Positions 1-20,600 of a stretch of DNA of 64,000 nucleotides are shown one piece after another. Both the position numbers and the translations under genes were made by a program. Numbering within the stretch: position 1 is the stretch's first letter; every line of letters begins with the position of its first letter. Under the pieces are notes generated by a model. The model was given only the letters and a program-made list of their open reading frames with translations. It did not search any database and was not told the DNA's origin. The stretch comes from Monarcha castaneiventris obscurior (Eukaryota > Chordata > Aves > Passeriformes > Monarchidae): assembly GCA_026261815.1 (NCBI GenBank), contig JAMPIT010000437.1:1736001-1800000 (forward strand), in the 5' to 3' direction.

Positions 1-1799
1 TAACAGAAGATGTATAAATACATTCAGCATTATTTAAATAAAAATTGGATGTCCCTATTTATTAATTAAAATTATTAATTTCACCAGTGTTTCACTTTTA
101 ATGTTTTTTATCACTGACCTCTCTACACTTCTAAGGCTCTGGGAACACCACCCGCCTGTAGGACAGCTTTAATAATTTAATTTATACATAAATATATGAT
201 TTCTCTTCAAATGCTATAGAAGCAAAAGTGCTTTTCAAACAAAGAAATACAACTTAAAATGTTATTCTTAAATTGTAAGTTTGTTTTTTACCATGAAGCT
301 GCTTGAACATCGTAAGGAGGTAAAAAGAAAATGAGAAAAGAGCACTGAGTGCAAGAATTTAATTTAATTATGCCCCAAAGTGAACACATATGCCAGAGAA
401 GAGTTAATGATATATATTTATTGTCCTGATGGCTCCCTGGGGAGCAATTTGCCAATGCAGCTCCATTACATCAGACACAATAAAAGTGTCTGTGCTGACC
501 AGGAGAAGCCAGGTCTGGTTCTCTTCAAACTCCATCCCATCCTCCTTTTCCCTCAATTCCAGCACAGCCACCTCCTTAGTCAATATTTACATTCAAAGTC
601 ATTATTTACATTCAAAATCCTGAATTTAGAGAGAATAAATTATCAGTGGGAGCTGCTAAACACACAAAGCATCTGGCACCAGCTACTTCTGAGGGCTGAG
701 TAATAAACCAGGTAAAATAATCTTAATTTTAGGCAAGAAATAAAGCTGTCTGCATTAAAATTCCCACTAACCTGTTCAGTATTAAATGCTGATTAAAACA
801 TTACTGGCTTTCAGCTAGCAGGAGTCAGACCCAGACTTACAGTAAATTAAATTACAGAACAGATCTGGTGATATCAAAATAAAACATTTTTAAATCAGCA
901 AAGTGACACTTGGCAAAAAAAAATTGCATTTGAGTACTTTTCCTTCAAGACAGTTATAATTAAATTTTACTTAGAAACTTATAATTAAATTCTATTTATA
1001 CACTGTTAGTGAGTATCAGTGAAATCAGCATCACTACAAAAAGTGAAATACGACAACTCAGATTTTATCCTTATGCCTTTTCTCAAACTATCTTTTAAGG
1101 TTCTTCTTCATGAATTTAAAATATCTGAAATACACACTCCAAATTCATGGTGAGGTGAACCACGACTGACTGAACACACCCAAAACACCACAGCTGTTTT
1201 TTCCCAAAAAGAGAAACAAATACAATGAGAAAAGAGGTAGAAAATGAGACAATGTAAGTCCCAAATAATCCAAGTTCGCTGTAAAAAATCTGAGCAAAAA
1301 TGTGCAGAACCACAGGAAACCCAGAGAGACAATGAGGTCAATCTGTGCTAACTCAGAGCACCAATGAAGGGAGGTGAAACTGCATTAAACTCATTTTAAT
1401 TGGAGACCAAGTTGAAAAAAACCCTGTAAAAATGATCCAGGAGTAAACCTTCAAAGGAAAAAAAAAATTTAATAATTAATAGAAGTGCAGGATATGGTTC
1501 TTCCTTTTTTATCAGGTTATTGTTACACACTCCTTTTTATGGTTAAAAATTGCAATTTATGATTAGCTGTGATCACAAGAGATGCTTGTGAGCTCTGTAC
1601 TTTCAGGTAAAAAAATCCAATGTCCTAAAAGGCAAAATATTATTAAGAATAAAACATTCTGATCAGCTAAAAGCTGCTGGCAATCACAAGTAGTTTTTGT
1701 TAATAAAATACCCACCTGTACACTGATATCCTGAGGAATATTTGCTGTGTTATCAAGAAATTTGGACAATTCCACCCCTATTTCCAGAGTTTTACTCAC
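1..1799 (-). other. IFT80 intron, left part of window
   Basis: AT-rich intronic sequence of IFT80 starts with GTGAGT on the minus strand at 1799. I see no exon that would encode the next conserved propeller segment, no RNA gene and no clear repeat family. ORFs here are short and unlike known proteins. Confidence 0.6.
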
Positions 1800-13055
<11,256 letters not shown>

Positions 13056-13295
13056 CTACAATAAAAAAAAAAGCACATATATAAGTATGTATAATTAGCA
13101 TAATATATATCCATACATAAGCAGCCAAAAATAAAAAGGAAGACGATACCACTAAGATATAAAGTTCTGAAGCAATAGTACATCAGTACTGGGGAAAAAT
13201 AAGCACCAAGAAAGACCTGAGTTTAAAGAGAATTCCGTTTTCACTTTATCCAACTGCATATGGACAACTTACAGAAAAAATGATGCTGGGAACAG

Positions 13296-13334
13296 AGAAT
13301 CTTTGAATTATTAAGGTTGGAAAAGACCTGAAAC
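13296..13334 (+). mobile_element. Possible CR1 remnant
   Basis: AGAATCTTTGAATTATTAAG followed by GTTGGAAAAGACCT resembles a common avian CR1 segment. At under 40 bp the assignment is weak. Confidence 0.45.
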
Positions 13335-13749
13335 ACCGGAATTTGGAGCACTAGAGTTCCCTTGTGCTGACACAGCCAGGAAGGGAAAACCTGGTATTTT
13401 CCTTTCAAAGCCCAGAGCTTTATTATAATTTTTAATGCATTTTAATTGCTCCGTATGTGCCGCTAAAAGGCTGAACGGCCACCCTGGGCCATCCACAGGC
13501 ACATCCATCACTACCATCCCACGTATTCCCTACATCCAACTCCCAAGGCATCCAGCAGCGGCCCCGCTGGAGTTTTGGGAGAGATGTGGCAATAACCAGG
13601 AATTATCCCGACCCGGAGAAGCCAAAGCGCCTCACGCCTCCTCCCTTTCCCATCCGGAGCTGCCGGCCAGGGGATGAGGATCAGGGACGGCGGAGGAGAT
13701 GGAGCAGGAGCGGGATGTGGAGGGCAGGGAATGCCAAGAGCGGGATGGG

Positions 13750-14062
13750 GGAAGCGCAGGCAGAGAATGCCAGAGGGAAGGATGAGGGAGCAGCGGGAAG
13801 GAAAACGAGCGGGAAGCAAGAGGGCGGGATGGGAAAGGGAAACCAGCGGCAGGATAAGGGCACCGAGAAGGAATGCCACAGCAGGATGGGGGGAATGGTG
13901 AGGAGGAAAACAGCAGCAGGATGGGGGCACCGGGGAGGAAAGCCACAGCAGGATGGGGGGATGCTGAGAAGGAAAAGCAGCCGGCGGGATGGGGGCACCG
14001 GGAAGGAAATGTGACAGCAGGATGAGGGGAATGCTGAGAAGGAAAGCGGGATGGAGATACGG
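13750..14062. repeat. Purine-rich minisatellite (about 67-bp units)
   Basis: Units starting CACCG(A/G)G(A/G)AGGAA recur at 13861, 13928 and 13996 (67-68 bp apart). Each holds two half units ending in CAGGATGGGGG-like text. More degenerate GGGAAGGATGAGGG copies extend left to about 13750. The plus strand is nearly all purine plus C. It lies in the IFT80 5' UTR intron, upstream of its first coding exon. Confidence 0.8.
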
Positions 14063-14405
14063 AGGAGACACCAAGCCCTCAGTGCAGCCGCGGTCCCCAC
14101 AGCCCGCTCTCCGGCCGCACCAACACCCGCTTTTCCCTCAGTTCCCAGCTTTCCAAGAAACAGATTATCCAACCCCCCGCCAGCAGCCGGGGGTCGGGGC
14201 ACCCCCGCCCGGATCCCAGCTGTCCCCCGGAGCTCTCCCTCCCCTCCATCCGTCCGTCCTACGCCCAGCCGGGGGTCACGGCTCCCGACCCTCTCGCCCA
14301 CCGACCGCGGCGGTGACTCAGCTGAGGGGAGGGCGACGGCGGCCGCCGCCTCCCCAGCGCGCCTTTACCTGCGCGGGCAGCGGGAGGCAGCGCGCAGAGC
14401 GGCGG

Positions 14406-14671
14406 CGGATCCCGGGACGATCCCGCCCGCTGCCGGCGGATCCCGGGACGATCCCGCCTGCTGCTCCCAGCGGATCCCGGGACGATCCCGCCTGCTGCTC
14501 CCAGCGGATCCCGGGACGATCCCGCCTGCTGCTCCCAGCGGATCTCGGGAGGATCCCGCCCGCTGCCGGCGGATCCCGGGACAATGCCACCTCCCGCTCC
14601 CAGCGGATCCCGGGAGGATCCCACCTCCCGCTCCCAGCGGATCCCGGGACGATCCCACCTCCCTCTCCCGC
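14406..14671. repeat. Minisatellite, eight 31/34-bp units, in the IFT80 promoter or first exon
   Basis: Units start with CGGATC(C/T)CGGGA at 14406, 14437, 14471, 14505, 14539, 14570, 14604 and 14638. Lengths are 31 or 34 bp. The two lengths differ by CTGCTCCCAG versus CTGCCGG at the unit end. Both strands stay open through the array, which explains the long Ser/Arg/Pro-rich ORFs here. No CRISPR meaning: the units have no unique spacers. Confidence 0.92.
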
Positions 14672-15240
14672 TCCCGTCGCCTCAGCAGCGGCGGGACCCG
14701 CTCCCCCCGCCGCCAAGCGCCGCCGTCTCTATGGCGACTTCTCGCGAGACTTCATCCTCCTCGTCCTCCTCCGCCACCTCACGGGTGCCCCCCCGCACCC
14801 CCCCCCCAAGGTGCCACGGCGCCGCCCGTTAATTAATTAAACCCGCTTCAAAATCGCCGCGCTGTCACCATTTTAAATATTTTTTTTCCGCTCCTAAAAT
14901 TTTTTTTTATAATTTTTTTTTTTATTCTTTTTAAACCGGCGCGCGTCGCCCAGCAACCAAGCGCCGCCCACTGACCTACTTCTAAAATTAATACGAAACC
15001 CTTTCTCCGCCGGCACGGCCGCGGGGCAGTGTCCCCCTCACCCCCTAATACCTCCCATCCCTCCGTCCGTGCCCAGAAAAAGCCGCTCCCGGCGGGTTTC
15101 GGGGCGCTTTCCCCTCCCTGCCGTAACGAACACAAGATGGCGGGCGGGGGCGGCGGTGCCGTTCAAACCCGCGGGCCCGGCCCCTCCCGTCCCAGCCTGC
15201 CCCGCGCTTTTCTAACGAATTTCGGTTCGAGTTCGCCGTT

Positions 15241-15343
15241 TCGGCGCCATTTTCGAGTGTGGAAGCGGCCGAGCTTCTACAGCAGCTGGAGCCGCCCGCG
15301 CCGCCGCCGCCTCGCCGGGGCAGGGAGCCGCCGGGACGGGCAG
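15241..15343 (+). other. SMC4: Probable SMC4 non-coding first exon (3' end)
   Basis: A good donor (GGGCAG|GTACGA, exon end 15343) closes a CpG-rich stretch. The only open frame across it begins with GTG, so I treat it as leader sequence. The 5' boundary is arbitrary because no transcription start can be read. Confidence 0.45.
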
Positions 15344-15439
15344 GTACGAGCTCGGCGGGAGGAAGCGATGGTGGCTCGCCTCTGGGCAGTGGGGTTGGGG
15401 GGGCTTCCTGGCGGAGGAGGTGCCCTCAGGGGGCTGCCC

Positions 15440-15680
15440 CGGGCAGGGGGTGCTGAGGGGATGGTGCTGATGGGGAGAAAAGAGACGCTGGGAGTGTTGA
15501 GGGATGCTAAGGGAGAGGAAATTACTTTTGAGGGGAAGGTGTTAAGGGGGAGACAAGGGGTGTTGAAGGGAAGGTGCCGAGGGGAAAGGCTGGGGGTGTT
15601 GAGGGAAGACAGGAGATGCTGAGGGGGAAGGCGGGGGTTGCTGAGGGGATGGCAGGAGGCGCTGAGGGAACGGCGGGTTC
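15440..15680. repeat. G-rich degenerate minisatellite in SMC4 intron 1
   Basis: Short motifs of the form TGCTGAGGGGATGG / TGTTGAGGGAAGAC / GGTGCCGAGGGGAAAGG repeat with irregular spacing of roughly 20-35 bp, beginning just downstream of the probable SMC4 first exon. No protein-coding pattern is seen despite long open frames. Confidence 0.75.
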
Positions 15681-16092
15681 TGCCCCGCGCCTTCTTTTCC
15701 CACTTCCCTCCTCGCCGGGAGGGAGCAGAAGCGGCGGCAGCGCCTCTCTCTCTCCCCGGGCCGGGCTGTTCTGCCCCGCTGAGGGTCCCCCTGAGGGCTC
15801 CGGGCACGGCGGGTCCGTCCCGGCTGCTGTCGGCACAGGGCTCTGAGGAGGGGGGTCACAGAGGGGCTGTGCAGCCCGAGGTTGTGCCCTTAGGGACCCC
15901 CGAGGACCGCGGCTCGGAGATCGGCGGAGGACGGGGAAATTCAGGGATGCGTTTGGGTAAAAGAGAGACCCGATTTTAATCTGCTTAGAGCAGGGACTTT
16001 TCTAGCCCCGGCTCTGCCTGCTGCTTTTGATGGTTAAAGGATGAGAGAAAAATGCCAAGAAAGCCCTTAAGGATTGGCTATTCACTTATAAG

Positions 16093-16140
16093 AGTTGGAC
16101 TCGGTGATCCCTTCCAACTCGGAACATTCTGGGATTCTGC
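16093..16140 (+). mobile_element. CR1-like 3' end fragment
   Basis: GTTGGACTCGGTGATCCCTT CCAACTCGGAACATTCTGGG ATTCTG matches the terminal segment of many avian CR1 copies. About 48 bp. Confidence 0.65.
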
Positions 16141-17652
16141 GACTTGGAAAGAGCGTGACAAGGGTGCAGTCGGGCTCCTTAGGCTTTAAAAAAGTCCCAG
16201 ATTTGTCACTGACAGGGCTTGTCGCTATCAGATTTAAGCGGCTGATAATAAGGAAGCTTTTCTGTCCGTCTCTAGCTCTTTTTTTTTCGCCATCCCGTAA
16301 AGAGAACGGCGCTTGGCAGGGGAGATGCTTGCACCGAACACCTTCGAGCGGGCTCGGGGGAGGGGCTGGGCACGAATTTGTTAAATTTGTTAGAGTCTAT
16401 GTGGCAACTGATTTATCGCGCTTTAAAAGCTGAGGTCAAGTAGTTCGGCTTGTTCGTTCTGGTGAAGTATCCGAGGGGGGGAAGGGTTGGGAAGGTAAAT
16501 AGGTCTATATTGCACAATTCTGTTGGAGTGGAGCAGTTTGGGAAAAAAAAATAATAAATAAATGTGCTTTGAGAGGCTGTAATTGTCTGAGACAGCCATT
16601 GCGGAACAGTTCTGAACGGGGGCATAGACTCAAATTGCCTGAAAATGAGTTCTGTCTCTCATTTCCCCCCTCCCCCATTGTCCCAAATGAAGGACTCTCA
16701 TGAGAGTGTGGGTTGGGGGTAGGTCTGAAAACGTCAAATGATTGGCACCAATTGTAAGATGACTTTCTAACCACGTCAGTTTTTTTATCTTCTGAGAAGT
16801 AAACTTTCTCATGTCTGTTTTTCTGGGAACTCACTTCGCCACTTGCTGCGATTTCAACTCTTGGGGGGGAGAGTTTCGCTCCTCACTCGTCTTTTCTTCT
16901 CATCGGGTGCTTTCTCTTCACCCGTTTGGGGAGCTGTGCTGAAGTGCCAGCTGATGGCTTTTGTAATGCTCGTCCTTGCTCAGATCACTTTAACATCCCA
17001 GCTAGATGAAGGTATTTCGTTTTGCTTTCTCTGTGAAATGCTGAATGCTGGCAGGAGGGGTTGTGTTGTATTTTGTGAGCAGTGTGTTGATTTAAATGAT
17101 TTAAGAGTCGAGTCTTCGCTATAATCACGCAGGTCTTTTGTTTCTCTATATGTTTATTAATCTCTATATATACATACAAATATTGAGCACGGATTGTTGA
17201 AAGTAAAATGAGTGTTGGGTCTGAAATATATCGAGTTCTTCCAGGAGAGTAGAGATTTGTGGCTCCTCGGTTTGTTATTCAATGTGTCTTTAACTCTTTT
17301 GCCCCCAGCACCACGGTGGCTTTCAGGGAGCAAAGTCACTGCCCTGAACGTGTCCACACGAGTTGGCAGCAGGTAGATCCATGCTGCTAAAACAGATTTA
17401 GCCTCGGCCCCTCGTTCTGGGGAGTGATGTATCTTAAAATATATCATTATGAACCTAACTTCGGTAGTTTGTTCCAAATTTGGATTTTTGTCTTCTAAAT
17501 ACCTCCAGTCTTAAGTTTCTAAATGAGTCAAACATCTGGGCAGAAGTGTAGGTAAATTCCTTGGGGGGTTGTAGCTCAGTGCTGAGATCACGGGGTTTTC
17601 TTGTTTGTGTTAGCAAAGGAGATAGAGCCCTTCAGTAGTTTGATTGCTTGGA

Positions 17653-20600
17653 ATGGAAGGGGAGCAGCCAACAGGGACCGTGCCAGGCAAGAGCACCAAA
17701 ACCTCCACTGCAGCCCATCGGAAGGGCAGGGAGCCCTTGGAGGAATCCTCCAGTGACATGGAAGTGGAAAATGAAGGCACCAGGGAGCCTGGCAAAGAAC
17801 CTCCCCCTCCCCAAGGTAGGTCTGCTCTGGCTGTGTGGTGCTGATTGAGCCTTCTTAGCTGCAACTTGAATTTACCAACTCTTGCAGATGGGATCTGCTC
17901 CTTTCCCTTTTACAATGCAATGCTGAAACCCCTGGCAAATTGAAATTGCTTTTAAAATGGTCAAAAGAGCTTGCAAAGAGTTACAGGGTTTGGCCCAGTA
18001 CAAGTGCAAAAGCAATTTGTAGACTTTCTCCTAATAAAGCCTAGTTCGGAGCCCTGATCTGAAACATTGTACTTAAGATTGTGGTACAACAGCAGGATTT
18101 TTCAAATTTATAGGCAGCCAATGGTATGGGATTTCTTGGAATGGAATAAATGTCAAGTTTATTTACTTAACTCTTAAAATGATTTGACTTTCTTTTTCAT
18201 GAAGCAGTGTATTTTCTTGAGTTCCTTCAGTTGAGCTTTCGCAGAAAAAATCTGAAAAACCAGCAGCTGTGTGAGTTTTTAGGGAGCCAGATGTGCAGTT
18301 CTTAAAGGCAGGTATTTGACAAACAGCTGAATACACTGAAATAGGTGGCAGAAAGTGCAGCCCGTTGGAAGAAGGAATCGCTGGTGCATGGGGAAAAGCT
18401 GCTCTGCTGATATCCAGGGGGCCAGTTTGTTTTCGTAACAAACTTCCTGTCTTTGCAGAGCAGCCGTGCTGTCATTGCAGCTTTCAGAGCCTCGTGCAGA
18501 GGTCCCCAAATCTTGCACACTGACTCTGGAGCACGCCTGAAATGTGGCTTTGCACTTATTAATTAGAAAGGCTTTGCCTGCTTCAGATTTGTAGATTTAT
18601 TGTGATGGTTGGAGCTGTTGGAATTGCAGGGGGCCTGTTAAAGTGTGTTGGAATAAGAATTACATAATGAAGCAACAAACCCAGCGATGGGACATCTTAA
18701 GTAGCTCTTAAAAAACATTTTGTTTGTGGAGAGAAGAATTTTAATTCCACTCAGCTCATATTAATAATTACAGGCCAAAATGTAGCTTTGATTCAGACAG
18801 AAGTGATGTTTGCTTTTTCGGTTGAATGTTTCAAAAGGTGTCAAATCATAGACAGCTTACAGTTTCCTTTTTTTTTTTTTTTTTTTCTGTTTATTTGGAT
18901 GGGTTTTAGCAGCCTCAGATGAGGTGGTGGATAATCGAAGTTTAGAAGAGATTTTGGGTAGCATCCCTCCTCCCCCACTGCCAGCAATGACCAGTGAACC
19001 TGGTGCTCCTCGGCTCATGATCACTCACATTGTAAACCAGAACTTCAAATCCTATGCGGGGGAGCAAACTCTGGGACCTTTTCACAAGGTATCTTTCTTT
19101 CACCTTAATTAGTTTTTAACTGAAGGCAAGACTTCACTGGGTGCTGTTATTCCTTCCTGCATTTTCATCTAAACTGACCTCAAAATAACTGAAAAAACAT
19201 TTCAGGTTTAGAAATATTTTGATAGTAACATTCTAAATTAAGTAGAAAAAACAGTTAAGTGCAACTTTCCAATGCTGTGCAATTTTAATTTGTCAGCACA
19301 GCTTAGAAAAGCTCACTTTTCTCTTGATTTCGTTTGCTGGAGAACTTTTAGGGCTGTGTTTGAAGAAAGAGAATATTTTTTAGTGCCCACAAGAGACTTA
19401 CGTGGCTGAGCATGAAACTTTGCTTGTGAAGCCTGCGAAGTGCAGGGCTTTGGGTTAACCAGTTCAGCTGGGAAAGCTGAGCTGAGGTGTGGGGCTTTTA
19501 TTCACTTTCACCTTTGGCAACCAAAGCTGAGCTCTCAAACACTTGCATGCACGAGGAGTAATTGTGTTTTAAATGGGTGATGGACGCTGGGCAGGATTTC
19601 TTTCCCTTTGAATATCACTTTTTTCCCCTTCTCTATGCAGCGTTTTTCATGTATTATCGGGCCAAATGGCAGTGGCAAATCCAATATAATTGATTCCCTG
19701 CTTTTTGTATTTGGCTATCGAGCCCAAAAAATCAGATCCAAAAAACTCTCAGTGCTGATCCATAATTCTGATGAGCACAAGGACATCCAGAGCTGTTCTG
19801 TGGAAGTTCACTTCCAAAAGATCACTGACAAGGTATGTATGATTCCAGGCACTACAGGGGAGCCTGGGTTTTTCCTTTAAGGATCTGAAAAACTTCTAAT
19901 ATTTGCTTATTTTAGTTGGAGCTGGGGAAAACTTCATAACATGATTAGTTTACCTTTGGGATATAAACCATCAATGTTAATTAACTTTAAAAAAATCCTC
20001 TGTTGAGTAGTGCAGCTCTTAAAATATTAGTAAGGATTCTTTTTTTATTTGCTGCAAGACTAATATGTGGTATATGTCAGTTCTAAAACAGTTTAGAAAT
20101 TTTTAATAATCATTTTAAGAAGAAGTCGTTTTAGATTTGTAATCTCATTTACCTCAAGTACATAAAACTTATTTCTGCAATTAAAAGAATTAAATAAAAA
20201 TTTATAAGTCTGTTTGGGCATGTTATATATTCTTAAATGTCTAACACAAATGTGTATTAAGAAATAAAACCTATTTAAGCAAAACTTTTCAAATCAATTA
20301 GAAACTATTTTAGTTTATCTAAATTTAGAAAAATATATAATGAATCTGGAACTTATTTACACTTTATGTACTGTAAACATGCCTGCAATTTTATAACAGA
20401 TTTTTCAGCAAAAATTCTGGCCCCCACATTTTACCACTAAATTTTTTTGAAGCTGATATATTGTTTGAAATAAAAAGTGTTGGCAAATTAAAAAAATATT
20501 TATTTTGCTTGCTGCTTTGTGTATTGATAAAAACTTTAGCTCTTTCTTGTTGATTTATTGCAATTGAGATACAAAGAATTTATTTCTCCTAATTTAAATT

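Larger units (their letters stand above)
14060..15343. promoter_or_regulatory. GC-rich head-to-head promoter region of IFT80 (-) and SMC4 (+)
   Basis: The segment is strongly GC- and CpG-rich, unlike its flanks. A minus-strand donor CGCGCAG|GTAAAGG at 14369/14368 probably ends a non-coding first exon of IFT80. A plus-strand donor GGCAG|GTACGA at 15343/15344 probably ends a non-coding first exon of SMC4. Between them lie an AAGATGGCGGG box at 15134-15144, resembling the YY1 core, and an E2F-like GGCGCCATTTT near 15243. An AT-rich patch (14870-14930) separates the two GC blocks. Transcription starts are not determined. Confidence 0.7.
15344..17613 (+). other. SMC4 intron 1
   Basis: This non-coding interval lies between the probable leader exon and the exon with the start codon. 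It holds the G-rich minisatellite and a CR1-like scrap (16093-16140). The acceptor is probably TTGTGTTAG at 17605-17613; TTCAG at 17631-17635 is an alternative. I see nothing else that can be named. Confidence 0.55.

Noticed and set aside
13989..14840. Overlapping long ORFs on both strands, up to 283 codons
   Set aside because: They read through the 31/34-bp minisatellite and GC-rich promoter sequence. They show low-complexity Ser/Arg/Pro/Gly repeats, no family similarity, and are open in several frames at once.
15259..15456. ORF MEAAELLQQLEPP as an SMC4 start
   Set aside because: Its first codon is GTG, it runs through a good donor at 15343/15344, and the SMC4 reading frame starts convincingly at 17653.
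17565..17600. GTAGCTCAGT text as a tRNA gene
   Set aside because: Only the short A-box-like string is present. There is no B box or cloverleaf in the surrounding sequence.
19089..19640. SMC4 intron starting GTATCTTTC as a second U12-type intron
   Set aside because: The 5' site only partly matches GTATCCTTT. The 3' end has a strong polypyrimidine tract with TGCAG and no TTCCTTRAY branch element, so it is ordinary U2 type.
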